Source of the DNA: Micromonospora halotolerans
Lineage (GTDB): Bacteria > Actinomycetota > Actinomycetes > Mycobacteriales > Micromonosporaceae
DNA length: 64,000 nucleotides
Assembly (NCBI RefSeq): GCF_032108445.1
Contig: NZ_CP134876.1
Coordinates: 1,054,001-1,118,000, forward strand
Direction: 5' to 3'
Shown: piece by piece, positions 1 to 8,453 of the stretch
Layout: every line of letters begins with the position of its first letter
Position numbering within the stretch: position 1 is the first letter of the stretch
Notes under the pieces: generated by a model
Told to the model about the DNA's origin: nothing
The model's database searches: none
The model's input: only the letters and a program-made list of their open reading frames with translations
Program-made: the position numbers and the translations under genes

Positions 1-1
1 G

Positions 2-199
2 CAGGCGTCCCCGTACGACTTCTCCTCGTACGGGGAGGCGCCCGTGGCCATCGAGACGCCGGAGGGCAAGGCGGAGTACGTCGCCCGTCAACGCGAGTTC
101 GCCCAGCGTGCCGGCCACCTGCGGGCCCGCCTGATCGGTGTCTGCGGGACCCTGCTGGACCGGGCGGAGCCACCGGAACGGGTGGGGGCGGGAGCCTAA
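2..199 (+). CDS. 3' end of an unidentified gene (truncated by window edge)
   Basis: The last 65 codons of a reading frame that enters from the left edge and stops at TAA 197-199. The visible protein is hydrophilic with a basic/helical stretch (AEYVARQREFAQRAGHLRAR) and no recognisable catalytic motif, signal peptide or membrane segment. Its TAA overlaps the TAG of the convergent sigma factor gene by two bases (196-199 reads CTAA). High third-position GC supports coding. I do not recognise the family; function unknown. Confidence 0.55.
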   Translation, partial: QASPYDFSSYGEAPVAIETPEGKAEYVARQREFAQRAGHLRARLIGVCGTLLDRAEPPERVGAGA

Positions 200-1116
200 C
201 CCTCCCGCGCCCACGGCCGTAGCTTCTCCGGGTTGCGGACCACCCAGATCCGGGTGACGCGCCCGTCCTCGGAGACGTCGAACGAGGCCACGGTCACGAC
301 GGCGCCGGCACGCCGGGCCACCAGGCCCGGCACACCGTTGACCGACCGCTCCAGGAGTTCGAGTCCCGGAGCCAGGTCGGCGATGGCGACCATGTACCGG
401 GCGATGTGCGCGCCGCCCTCGACCGGGTGCAGGGCGGTGCCGGCCATGCCGCCACCGTCGGCGGTCATCACGGCAGCCGGGTTGAGCAGACCGACGAGGG
501 CCGCGATGTCCTTGGCCTCCCAGGCCTTCCGGACGTGCCGCACCACGTCGGCCTGGCCGCTCGCCGGCACCGGAGCGCGCGCCACGCTCACCCGCCGCCG
601 GGCGGACGCCGCCAGCTGCTTGCAGGCCGCCGGGGTTCGGCCGAGCACGTCGGCGATCTCGGCGAACGGATACCGGAAGACCTCGTGCAGGACGAACGCC
701 ACCCGCTCGGCGGGCGTCGTCGACTCCAGGACGACGAGGAGGGCCATGGCCACCGACTCGTCCAGGACGATCTGGTCGGCAGGGTCGGCAGGGCGGGTGG
801 GGTCCGCGCCGCCCGGGTGGTTCCACTCGGCGCGGTCGGGCAGCGGCTCGGGCAGCCACGCGCCGACATAGCGTTCCCGGCGGGCCCGCGCCGAGCCGAG
901 CCGGTCCAGGCAGATGCGGCTGGTCACCGTCATCAGCCAGGCGCCGGGAGACCGGATCTCCTCCTGCTGGCCCGGTGGCAGCCCGTACCAGCGCGCGTAG
1001 GCGTCCTGTACGGCGTCCTCGGCCTCGGTCACCGAGCCGAGCAACCGGTAGGCGACGTTGATCAGTTGGCGCCGCTCGCCGGCTATCTCATCCGTGCGGG
1101 TTCCCACAGTTCCCAT
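196..1116 (-). CDS. ECF41-group RNA polymerase sigma factor with C-terminal SnoaL-like domain
   Basis: 306 aa. Residues about 10-80 are sigma region 2 (typical VTEAEDAVQDAYARW) and about 125-180 region 4, whose helix-turn-helix is FAEIADVLGRTPAACKQL. The remainder is a SnoaL-like extension. WLPEPL at residues 87-92, DGGG near 220 and NPEKLRPW at 295-302 match the linker and extension motifs of ECF41 sigma factors (SigJ-like). In that family the extension takes the place of an anti-sigma factor and modulates activity. No anti-sigma gene lies beside it. It is divergent from a small membrane protein gene starting 99 bp away. The usual partner of this group (a carboxymuconolactone decarboxylase, oxidoreductase or epimerase gene) is not visible within the window. 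Start ATG at 1116. Confidence 0.93.
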   Translation of the reverse strand: MGTVGTRTDEIAGERRQLINVAYRLLGSVTEAEDAVQDAYARWYGLPPGQQEEIRSPGAWLMTVTSRICLDRLGSARARRERYVGAWLPEPLPDRAEWNHPGGADPTRPADPADQIVLDESVAMALLVVLESTTPAERVAFVLHEVFRYPFAEIADVLGRTPAACKQLAASARRRVSVARAPVPASGQADVVRHVRKAWEAKDIAALVGLLNPAAVMTADGGGMAGTALHPVEGGAHIARYMVAIADLAPGLELLERSVNGVPGLVARRAGAVVTVASFDVSEDGRVTRIWVVRNPEKLRPWAREG

Positions 1117-1215
1117 GCTTCCGGCCGCCCCCGCCTTACCTTTCGCCGGCCCGCGTCGTCGGGCTGGTGAGACCTTAACGATCTACTGCCCGAGGGCGGA
1201 AAAGGGGACCGTGAC

Positions 1216-1596
1216 ATGGCCACCCAGGTGACGGCGACGACGACGACGAGCACACGGCGCAGCTCCTCGTTCCTGCAGACCGCGATCGCCCTGCAGACCC
1301 TGACCATCTTCCTCCAGGCGGTCTCCGCCGGGCTGCTGCTCACCTCGTCGTACGGAGAGACCCTGCACAGCGTCGGAGCCCGGGTGATGTACGGGGCGTC
1401 CATGCTGTACGTGCTCGCGGCGGTGCTGGCGTGGAAGCCGGGCGGCGGCTCGCCCCGGCCGGTCTGGCACGCGTCGGGATTCCTCGTCCTCGCCTCGGTG
1501 CAGGTCGTGCTCGGCATCGCCCACGTACCGTCGGTCCACCTCCCCCTGGGCGTCCTCATGTTCGGCCTGAGCGTGCTGGCGCTGGCCCGGCGCTGA
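1216..1596 (+). CDS. small four-helix membrane protein of unknown function
   Basis: 126 aa. After a Ser/Thr-rich cytoplasmic start there are four hydrophobic segments (about residues 18-41, 52-74, 84-103 and 107-124), so it is an integral membrane protein. The start ATG is preceded by the AGGGGAC-like ribosome site at 1202-1209. It is divergent from the ECF41 sigma gene and may be its target, though I could not find the published ECF41 promoter (TGTCACA then CGTC) in the 99 bp between them. No charged or cysteine motif suggests a function. It ends 18 bp before the convergent acetyltransferase gene. Confidence 0.8.
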   Translation: MATQVTATTTTSTRRSSSFLQTAIALQTLTIFLQAVSAGLLLTSSYGETLHSVGARVMYGASMLYVLAAVLAWKPGGGSPRPVWHASGFLVLASVQVVLGIAHVPSVHLPLGVLMFGLSVLALARR

Positions 1597-1614
1597 GGTC
1601 CCGCCGCCCGGCCC

Positions 1615-2187
1615 TCACGCCGGGTGGCCCCGGTGCGCGGCCCACTCCGGGGCGAGGATCGACATCACGGTGGCGTCCACCCACCCGTCGCCGTCGCGGA
1701 GGACCTGCCGCAGCGTGCCCTCGGCCACGAACCCGACCTTCTCGTAGACCCGGCGGGCGCGGGGGTTGAAGGCGAACACCTCCAGCCCGATCCGGTGCAG
1801 GCCGAGCTGCTCGAAGCCGTAGCCGACGATGAGGCGGACCGCCTCGGTGCCCAGCCCCCGGTCCCGCCCGGCGGGGCCGATCAGGGTGCGGAAGTTGCAG
1901 CTGCGGTTGTCCCGGTCCCACTCGTTCAGGACGACCTCGCCCACGCAGGCTCCGGTCGCCCGGTCCACCACGGCTAGGTCCAGCCGGTCCGGCTGGCTGT
2001 TGCGGGTGCCGTACCAGGCCCGCAGCCGGGCCGGTTCCAGCCCCTCGCCGGGCGGGCTGCCGGTGAGCCGGGCCACCTCCGGGTCGGCCAGGATCGCCTC
2101 GAAGGCCGCGAGGTCGTCGTCGACGAAGGGGCGCAGCAGGGCGCGGTCGCCGGGGAGGGTGGGCTTGACGGAGAAATCGCTCGGCAC
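1615..2187 (-). CDS. GNAT-family N-acetyltransferase (RimJ/RimL type)
   Basis: 190 aa, the normal length of a single GNAT domain. The acetyl-CoA binding motif A is GRDRGLGTEA, preceded by strand CNFRTLIGP and followed by the IGLEVFAFNPRARRVYEKVGF signature. These are typical of the RimJ/RimL branch that acetylates N-terminal amines of ribosomal proteins, amino acids or small molecules. The substrate cannot be told from sequence. It is cytoplasmic and monocistronic, convergent with the small membrane protein gene and divergent from the LtrA gene. Confidence 0.9.
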   Translation of the reverse strand: MPSDFSVKPTLPGDRALLRPFVDDDLAAFEAILADPEVARLTGSPPGEGLEPARLRAWYGTRNSQPDRLDLAVVDRATGACVGEVVLNEWDRDNRSCNFRTLIGPAGRDRGLGTEAVRLIVGYGFEQLGLHRIGLEVFAFNPRARRVYEKVGFVAEGTLRQVLRDGDGWVDATVMSILAPEWAAHRGHPA

Positions 2188-2303
2188 CCGGCGGATTCTG
2201 GGCGAGGGCGCGGCCGGTCCTCAAACCGTTTTCGGGGTCGCGGCCGGCCGGTGGGTGATTGGACGGATCCCCCGTCCGGGCCCGGCCCGGTTGGCACAGT
2301 GAG

Positions 2304-4736
2304 GTGGTGGGCGGCGCCGGGCGGGTCCAGCTGGCCGGCGACGCGGGCGGCGTCAGCCGGCTGGAACTCTTCCTCGACCTGATCTTCGTCTTCGCGTTCC
2401 TCAACGTCACCGGGGTGACCGCCGAGCAGCTCAACCCGGCCGGGCTGCCGCGCGGCCTGCTGCTGCTCGTGCTGCTGTGGTGGTGCTGGGCGCCGTTCGC
2501 CTGGCTGGGCAGCACCGTCCGGCTGGACCGCGGGGTCATGCCGGTGCTCGTGTTCGGGCTCAGCGCCACCCTGTTCGTGATGGGCCTGACGGTGCGGGAG
2601 GCGTTCCACGACCGGCCCGGCGGGCTCTCCGGTCCGGTGGTCTTCGCCCTCGGCTACCTGGTCGTGCGCGGCGCCACGCTGGCCGCCGCCGCGCTGGTCG
2701 CCGTCGGGGAGGTGGCACCCCGCCGGTTCGCGCGGCGGGCGTGGCCGCCGCCGTTGGCCGGCGCGCTGTTCCTGCTCGCCGCCGCGCTGGTCCCGGGACA
2801 CGTGCCGGGCGAGGTGGGCCGGGAGTGGCTCCGCTTCGGGCTGGTGGGCTGCGCGATCGTCGCGGAGTACGGCGGGGCGATGCTGCTCCGCGCGGACCTG
2901 TGGCGGATCGGCTCGATCTCGTACTGGGCGGAGCGGCACGCGCTGATCATCCTGATCGGGTTCGGGGAGTCGATCATCTCGGTGGGGCTGAGCCAGGGGG
3001 TGGCGGCGACCCAGCCGCTGACCCCGGAGGTGCTGGCCGGGGCGCTGCTCGGGGTGGCGCTGGCCGGCGCGCTGTGGTGGACGTACTTCGACGTGGCCCG
3101 GTTCGCGGCCGAGCAGGCGATGGAGCGGGCCGCCGGCACGCGGCGCGCGCTTCTCGGCCGGGACGCGTACAGCTTCCTGCACCTGCCGATGATGGCCGGG
3201 CTGATCCTGGTGGCGCTCGGCCTGAAGAAGGTGCTCGGCGAGCTGAGCGCGGACAGCCACGACGCGACCCCGATCCTCACGCTGCTGGTGCTCCACGGCG
3301 GGGTGGTGCTCTACCTGCTGGGGCTGGTGCTGTTCGAGGTGCGGACGCTGCGCATCCTGGGCCGGTCGCCGGTGCTCGGCATCCTGCTGGTGGCCGGGCT
3401 GGCGCCCGTCGCCCCGCACCTGCCGGCGCTGGCCGAGCTGGCGCTGCTGGCCGCGGCGGTGGGCGCGACCGCGCTGGCCGACGTGACCGTGTTCCGGCAC
3501 CGGCACCGCCGGTTGCACGCGATGATCGGCCCGACCCAGGAGCACGCCGGGGTCACCCCGAAGGAGCTCTTCTTCGACCTGGTCTTCGTCTACGCCTTCC
3601 TCCAGGTGGCCGCGCTGATGGCCGACGACCCGACGTGGTCCGGCCTGGCGCGCGGGCTGCTGGTGCTGGCCGTGCTCTGGCAGGCCTGGTGCGCGTACGC
3701 CTGGCTGTCGGCCGAGGTCCGCTCGGAGAGCCCGGTGGTCCGCCTCGTCATGGTGCTCGTGGTGGCGCTCACCGCGCTGATCACGCTGGCCAGCCCGCAG
3801 GCGATCGACGACTCGCGGGGTGGCCTGCCCGGGCCGCTGGTCTTCGTCGCCTGCTACGCGGCCATCCGGCTGCTGCACCTGGCCTCGTTCGGGCTGGTGG
3901 CGTGGCAGGACCCGGCGTGGCGGACGCCGCCGTTGCGGGCCGCCGCGCCGACCCTCGTCTCGCTCGGGCTCATGCTGGTCGCCGCGCTGCTGCCGCTGCC
4001 GGTCGGCGACGTCCGCCAGTTCTCCCCGCCGCGGGTCGGGCTGTGGCTGCTCGCCATCGCGGTCGACCTGGCCGGGAACGCCCGGGTGGGCCTGCGTCAC
4101 CTCAGCGTGCGCTCGGCGGAGCACTGGGCCGACCGGCACAGCCTGATCATCATCATCGGGCTCGGGGAGGCGGTGATCTCGATGGGCAGCGCCGTGGTGT
4201 ACACGCCGATCTCGGCCCGGATCGTGGTGGCGGTGTTCCTCGGCACCGCCCTGCTGGCCGCCCTGTGGTGGGCCTACTTCGGCTGGGACAGCACCGAGGG
4301 GGAACGGGCGCTGGCCGCCGCCGACGCGCGCACCCGGACCCGGCTGGCCCGCGACGCGTACACGTGGCTGCACCTGCCGATGGTGGCGGGGATCGTGCTG
4401 GTCTCGCTGGGCCTGCGCAAGACCATGTCGGTGCTGGGCAGCCGGGGCTTCTTCGAGCTCGGTCCGCCGCCGTATCCACTGGCGCACGCCGCGCTCTTCG
4501 GCGGGGTGCTGCTCTACCTGTCGGGAGTCCAGGCGTTCCGGTGGCGGACGACCGGGCGCTGGCGGCCGGCCCGGCTGGTGCAGGCCGTGGTGGTGGCGGC
4601 GCTGCTGCCACTGACGGTCGGGCTGTCGGCGCTGCTCGCGCTGGCCCTGCTGGCCGCGGTCTGCCTGGCCCTCACCGCGTTTGAGGTGCTCCGCGACCAC
4701 GAGCGGGCCGGCATCGGGCCGGTGCGGTCGCGCTGA
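2304..4736 (+). CDS. tandem-duplicated LtrA (low temperature requirement A) membrane protein
   Basis: About 810 aa from GTG 2304 (or the adjacent GTG 2307). The frame stays open upstream to 2259, but that stretch reads poorly and lacks a ribosome site; GTGAGG precedes the chosen start. The protein is two consecutive LtrA domains of about 400 residues. LELFLDLIFVFAF near residue 12 recurs as KELFFDLVFVYAF near 418; WAERHALIILIGFGESIIS recurs as WADRHSLIIIIGLGEAVIS; SFLHLPMMAGLILVALGLKK recurs as TWLHLPMVAGIVLVSLGLRK. Each half has many transmembrane helices, so the whole is a large polytopic membrane protein. LtrA was named from Listeria cold growth, but no activity is established for the family. 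Single-domain LtrA proteins are about half this length. Confidence 0.9.
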   Translation: MVGGAGRVQLAGDAGGVSRLELFLDLIFVFAFLNVTGVTAEQLNPAGLPRGLLLLVLLWWCWAPFAWLGSTVRLDRGVMPVLVFGLSATLFVMGLTVREAFHDRPGGLSGPVVFALGYLVVRGATLAAAALVAVGEVAPRRFARRAWPPPLAGALFLLAAALVPGHVPGEVGREWLRFGLVGCAIVAEYGGAMLLRADLWRIGSISYWAERHALIILIGFGESIISVGLSQGVAATQPLTPEVLAGALLGVALAGALWWTYFDVARFAAEQAMERAAGTRRALLGRDAYSFLHLPMMAGLILVALGLKKVLGELSADSHDATPILTLLVLHGGVVLYLLGLVLFEVRTLRILGRSPVLGILLVAGLAPVAPHLPALAELALLAAAVGATALADVTVFRHRHRRLHAMIGPTQEHAGVTPKELFFDLVFVYAFLQVAALMADDPTWSGLARGLLVLAVLWQAWCAYAWLSAEVRSESPVVRLVMVLVVALTALITLASPQAIDDSRGGLPGPLVFVACYAAIRLLHLASFGLVAWQDPAWRTPPLRAAAPTLVSLGLMLVAALLPLPVGDVRQFSPPRVGLWLLAIAVDLAGNARVGLRHLSVRSAEHWADRHSLIIIIGLGEAVISMGSAVVYTPISARIVVAVFLGTALLAALWWAYFGWDSTEGERALAAADARTRTRLARDAYTWLHLPMVAGIVLVSLGLRKTMSVLGSRGFFELGPPPYPLAHAALFGGVLLYLSGVQAFRWRTTGRWRPARLVQAVVVAALLPLTVGLSALLALALLAAVCLALTAFEVLRDHERAGIGPVRSR

Positions 4737-4748
4737 CCCGCGGGTCCG

Positions 4749-5174
4749 TCAGTCGCCGTCCACCCGGCGGTCGCGCTTGCGCTGGGACTGCCGCTTCTTG
4801 TCGGCGAGCCGGCGCTCCTTGGCGGCCCGCGAGGGGCGGGTGGGGCGGCGCGGCTTCGGCGGCGGCGCCACCGCCTCGCGTAACAGGGCGACCAGCCGTT
4901 CGCGGGCCGCCTCCCGGTTGGCCAGCTGCGCCCGGTGCTCGCTGGCCGTCACGGTGAGCACCCCGTCGACCAGCCGGCCGGCGAGCCGGTCCAGGGCGCG
5001 GGCGCGCAGCGACTCGGGCACGCTCGGCGAGCCGGCCAGGTCGAAGCTCAGCTCCACCCGCGAGTCGGTCGTGTTGACGCCCTGGCCACCCGGACCGGAC
5101 GAGCGGGAGAAGCGTTCCCGCAGCTCGGCGTCGGGCACCACGAGCCGGTCGGTCACCCGCAGTCCGTCGTCCAC
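4749..5174 (-). CDS. arfB: peptidyl-tRNA hydrolase ArfB / YaeJ-type ribosome rescue factor
   Basis: 141 aa. The N-terminal release-factor domain carries the GGQ loop within SSGPGGQGVNTTDSRVEL. The last about 35 residues are strongly basic (RAAKERRLADKKRQSQRKRDRR), matching the tail that ArfB inserts into the empty mRNA channel of stalled ribosomes. It lacks the codon-recognition domains of RF1 and RF2. Family role: hydrolysis of peptidyl-tRNA on non-stop ribosomes. Start ATG at 5174. It lies 9 bp behind a small membrane protein gene on the same strand and is probably co-transcribed with it. Confidence 0.93.
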   Translation of the reverse strand: MDDGLRVTDRLVVPDAELRERFSRSSGPGGQGVNTTDSRVELSFDLAGSPSVPESLRARALDRLAGRLVDGVLTVTASEHRAQLANREAARERLVALLREAVAPPPKPRRPTRPSRAAKERRLADKKRQSQRKRDRRVDGD

Positions 5175-5183
5175 GCCCCGAGG

Positions 5184-5492
5184 CTAGCGCCCGGCGCGGT
5201 GGCCCGGGGTGGCGGTCACGGTCGGGGTCGGGGTGGGCGCCGGGCCGGCCGGTTCGTGGTCCGAACCGGCCGCCGCGTACGCCGCCGCCCCGACCAGCAG
5301 CAGAGCGATCACCCCGATCTTGGTGACCACCCCGCGGATCGCCGTCCAGGCGGTGCGCCGGGCGCCCGGGACGCTGGTCCGGATCGTCTGATAGTCCTTC
5401 CAACCCCGCTGCGCGCGGGCGTACGACGCGCCGACACCGGCGCCGACGACCAGGCCCACCAGGAGGAGGGCCGCGATGACAGCTTGCTCCAC
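5184..5492 (-). CDS. small two-helix membrane protein, unknown function
   Basis: 102 aa from GTG 5492. Hydrophobic segments at about residues 4-24 and 58-74 flank a basic region (RGWKDYQTIRTSVPGARR), and a Pro/Thr-rich tail follows. The ribosome site is weak. A TATGGAT-like -10 sequence on this strand just upstream leaves room only for a very short leader. It precedes arfB with 9 bp spacing. No family recognised. Confidence 0.6.
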   Translation of the reverse strand: MEQAVIAALLLVGLVVGAGVGASYARAQRGWKDYQTIRTSVPGARRTAWTAIRGVVTKIGVIALLLVGAAAYAAAGSDHEPAGPAPTPTPTVTATPGHRAGR

Positions 5493-5605
5493 CCACGCCA
5501 GTATCCATACTCAGCGTAATATTTCCATGGCCCGATGGTCCCACGCCGGATATCCGACAGTTCCCGGCCCGGCACGACGGCGCAGGTCAGGGGCCGCCGG
5601 GCCGG

Positions 5606-6466
5606 TCAGCCGCCGCGGCCGATGATGGTGTCGGCGGTCTGCTGGACCTGGTCGATCGGGATGGCGAACCCGATGCCGATCGAGCCGTTGCCGTCGATGG
5701 TGGCGATCGCCGTGTTCACCCCGACCACCTCGCCGCGCGCGTTGACCAGCGGCCCACCGGAGTTGCCCGGGTTGATGGAGGCGTCGGTCTGCACGGCGGT
5801 GTGCCGGCCGTTGCCGATGCGGACCTGCCGGTTGAGCGCGCTGACGATACCGGCGGTGACGGTGCCGGCCAGGCCCAGCGGTGAGCCCACGGCGAGCACC
5901 GGCTCCCCCACCCGGGTGGAGTTCGGCTTGGCCAGCGGCAGCGCCGCCAGCCGGGCCGACGCCGGGACCCTCAGCACCGCCAGGTCGCTGCCCGGCTCCC
6001 GTCCCACCACCTCCGCGGTGAACCGGCGCCCGTCGGAGGTCTCCACCGTCACCGGGCCGGACCCGCCCCGCGACAGGATGTGGTCGTTGGTCACGATGTG
6101 CTGCTCGTTGTCGATGGCGAAGCCGGAGCCGCTGGCCGACGCGCCGGACGAACCGCCGACCATCACCGAGACCACCCCGGGCACCGTCTTCTCGGCGGCG
6201 GTGACCAGCTCCGCCGGCACCGGCGCGGCCGAGGCCGCCGACGGGCCCGGCGCGTCCCGGTCGGCGGCCCAGGTGCCGGCCGCCGCCCCGGAGACGGTGG
6301 ACAGGGCCACCACGGCCGCCGCGCTCAGCAGCCGGCGACGCCAGCCCCGCCGCGCGGCCTCCCGCTCGGAACCGGGTACGTCCCAGCGCCCGCGGCCGTC
6401 CGGGTCCAGCTCCGGCGAGACGAACCACGGGCCCCGCGGTTCGCCGAGTCCGGTCTGCACTGCCAT
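5606..6466 (-). CDS. membrane-anchored trypsin-like serine protease (HtrA/DegP family) without PDZ domain
   Basis: 286 aa from ATG 6466, preceded by TGAGGAG. The reading frame remains open far upstream but that part is the shadow of the VWA gene. A cytoplasmic N-terminus, one membrane anchor (about residues 44-66) and an S1C protease domain follow. The triad is visible: His129 in TNDHI, Asp161 in SDLAV and Ser236 in GNSGGPL. The protein ends about 50 residues after the catalytic serine, so the usual HtrA PDZ domain is missing. The active site would face the cell-wall side. It begins 44 bp after the VWA gene and is the last gene of the moxR operon. Confidence 0.92.
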   Translation of the reverse strand: MAVQTGLGEPRGPWFVSPELDPDGRGRWDVPGSEREAARRGWRRRLLSAAAVVALSTVSGAAAGTWAADRDAPGPSAASAAPVPAELVTAAEKTVPGVVSVMVGGSSGASASGSGFAIDNEQHIVTNDHILSRGGSGPVTVETSDGRRFTAEVVGREPGSDLAVLRVPASARLAALPLAKPNSTRVGEPVLAVGSPLGLAGTVTAGIVSALNRQVRIGNGRHTAVQTDASINPGNSGGPLVNARGEVVGVNTAIATIDGNGSIGIGFAIPIDQVQQTADTIIGRGG

Positions 6467-6510
6467 ACCTGGGCTCCTCACGTGTCGTGCGTCGTCCGGT
6501 CCTTGCGCGG

Positions 6511-7470
6511 TCAGGGCAGTCGGGAGAACCACCGCAGCGATCCGGCGGCGGCCCCCATGGCGAAGACCAGCCCGAGGCCGATGAAGCGGGCCGAGATGTC
6601 CTGCCGTTCGTTGCGGTAACCCACCGACGTGCCGATGTCCTCGTAGACGGCGCGCAGCTCGGCGCTGGTGGACGCCTCGTGGAAGCCGCCCCCGGTCTCC
6701 TCGGCGACCGCCTTGAGGGTCTGCCCGTCGACCGGCACCTGGATCGCCCGCCCACCCCGGTCGACCGAGCCGGTCGGCGTGCCGAACGAGATGGTGTGCA
6801 CCGGCACCTTGGCCGCCACGGCCTGGCCGGCCGCCTCCAGCGGATCCATGCCGGACGTGTTCGCCCCGTCGGAGAGGATGATGATCCGCGCCGGCGGCGG
6901 GTCCTTGGCGGCCTTGGCGTCCAGGCTCTTGACCGCGCCCAGCGAGGTGCTGATCGCCTCGCCGATGGCGGTGCCCTGCACCCCGGTGATCCCCTCGGCG
7001 AGCCGCTCGACCCCCTCGTCCAGGGCGTCGCGGTCGGTGCTCGGGGGCACCAGCACCGCCGCGCTGCCGGCGAACGCGACGAGTCCCACGTTGAACTCGT
7101 CCGGCAGCCCGTCGACGAACCGGCGGGCGGCCTCCTTGGCGGCGGTCAGCCGGTCCGGATCGACGTCGCCGGCCAGCATCGAGGTGGACACGTCCACCGC
7201 CACCATCACGGTGGCCCGTTCCCGGGGCACCCGCACCTCGGCGTTGGGCCGGGCGAAGCCGACCACCAGCAGCGCGAGCATGGCGAGGAAGAGTCCCGCC
7301 GGGACGTGCCGGCGCCAGGCCGGCCGCTGCGGGGCGACCCGGTCCAGCAGCCGCAGGTTGGTGAAGCGCACCGCGTACCGGCTCTGCCGGCGCTGCATGG
7401 CCAGGTAGCCGACGACCAGCGCGGCGACGCCCAGCAGGAGCCAGAGGCGGGCGGGCGACTGCCAGGTCAC
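6511..7470 (-). CDS. VWA-domain membrane protein (BatA-like)
   Basis: 319 aa from GTG 7470, whose GTGA overlaps the TGA of the DUF58 gene. Two N-terminal transmembrane helices (about residues 8-25 and 58-76) precede a von Willebrand A domain with the MIDAS motif VDVSTSM, the downstream threonine in GVQGTAIGEA and the aspartate in ILSDGANTSG. A third helix lies near the C-terminus. In this family the VWA domain faces the exterior and mediates metal-dependent protein contacts. It is the third gene of the MoxR/DUF58/VWA operon, a chaperone-like module whose clients are unknown in most bacteria. Confidence 0.93.
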   Translation of the reverse strand: MTWQSPARLWLLLGVAALVVGYLAMQRRQSRYAVRFTNLRLLDRVAPQRPAWRRHVPAGLFLAMLALLVVGFARPNAEVRVPRERATVMVAVDVSTSMLAGDVDPDRLTAAKEAARRFVDGLPDEFNVGLVAFAGSAAVLVPPSTDRDALDEGVERLAEGITGVQGTAIGEAISTSLGAVKSLDAKAAKDPPPARIIILSDGANTSGMDPLEAAGQAVAAKVPVHTISFGTPTGSVDRGGRAIQVPVDGQTLKAVAEETGGGFHEASTSAELRAVYEDIGTSVGYRNERQDISARFIGLGLVFAMGAAAGSLRWFSRLP

Positions 7471-8453
7471 GCCCCACCTCCCCGGGGCGCGGCGGGCGCG
7501 GCCGCGAGCCGGCGCTGGGCGTGCACGTGCCGGACGATGTCCGCGCCCCAGTCCCGGTCGGTGCGCAGCGCCAGGTGCGTCGCGCCGGACCGGCGCAGCG
7601 CGTCCCGCACCTGGTCGCGCTGGGCGGCGGCGGCCCGGGCGTACCGCTCGCGCAGGCCCGGGTCGCCGGTCCACACCTCGCGGCGGCGGCCGGTCTCCGG
7701 GTCCACCAGGGTGACCAGCCCGACGTCGGGCAGCTCCAGCTCGCGCGGGTCGGTCACCTCGACGGCCAGCACCTGGTGCCGGACGGCCAGCCGGCGCAGC
7801 ACGGGCTCCCAGGCCGGGGCGGCGTCCGGGTCGTCGGGCAGCCCGTCGAGGAAGTCGGAGACGACCACCACGAGGCCGCGCCGGGTGGCCATCCGCTGGA
7901 GCCCGTCGAGCCCGTCGTGCAGGCCCGGCGTCTCCGCGTGCCCGTCGGTGCGCGGCGCGCCCAGCAGGGCGCGGAGCAGCCCGAGCAGGTGGGTACGCCC
8001 GCCGCGGGCCGGGAACCGGCGGATGCCGTCCGGGGTGAGCACCTGGCCGCCGAGGCGGTTGCCGACGCCGGCGGTGAGGAAGCCGACCGCCGCCACGGCG
8101 GCCACCGCGAGCTCCCGCTTGTCCAGTGTGGCCGTGCCGTACTCCATGCTGGGGCTGGCGTCGACCAGCAGCCAGGTGGTCAGCTCGCGGTCGGCGTCGA
8201 CCACGCGTACGTGCGGGACGGTGGTCCGGGCGGTCACCGCCCAGTCCATCCGGCGGACCTCGTCCTCGCCGGGGCGGTACTCCCGGCTGCCGGCCGCCTC
8301 GCTGCCGGGCCCGGGCAGCAGGCCGCGGTACTGGCCGTGCAGCAGCCCGTCGAGCCGCCGGGTGACGGTCAGTTCCAGCCGGCGCAGCCGCTGGTCGGGA
8401 GCCAGGTCGGCCAGTCCGGGGTCGGGCATGGTGGGTGCGTCCCGGCGTCTCAT
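7467..8453 (-). CDS. DUF58 domain protein of the MoxR operon
   Basis: 328 aa. Contains the DUF58 signature SREYRPGEDEVRRMDWAVTART, followed by a VWA-like fold with a degenerate MIDAS (LLVDASPSM). No membrane segment is evident. Its ATG overlaps the MoxR stop as ATGA and its stop overlaps the next gene as GTGA, so translation of all three is coupled. DUF58 proteins are the standard partners of MoxR AAA+ ATPases. Confidence 0.92.
   Translation of the reverse strand: MRRRDAPTMPDPGLADLAPDQRLRRLELTVTRRLDGLLHGQYRGLLPGPGSEAAGSREYRPGEDEVRRMDWAVTARTTVPHVRVVDADRELTTWLLVDASPSMEYGTATLDKRELAVAAVAAVGFLTAGVGNRLGGQVLTPDGIRRFPARGGRTHLLGLLRALLGAPRTDGHAETPGLHDGLDGLQRMATRRGLVVVVSDFLDGLPDDPDAAPAWEPVLRRLAVRHQVLAVEVTDPRELELPDVGLVTLVDPETGRRREVWTGDPGLRERYARAAAAQRDQVRDALRRSGATHLALRTDRDWGADIVRHVHAQRRLAAAPAAPRGGGA

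Noticed and set aside
1117..1215. ECF41 autoregulatory promoter (TGTCACA / CGTC)
   Set aside because: Only isolated CGTC strings; no TGTCACA at the right distance on either strand.
1974..4700. A 908-residue minus-strand open frame opposite the LtrA gene
   Set aside because: Low-complexity Gln/Arg/His/Pro composition, no motif; the plus strand carries repeated LtrA motifs.
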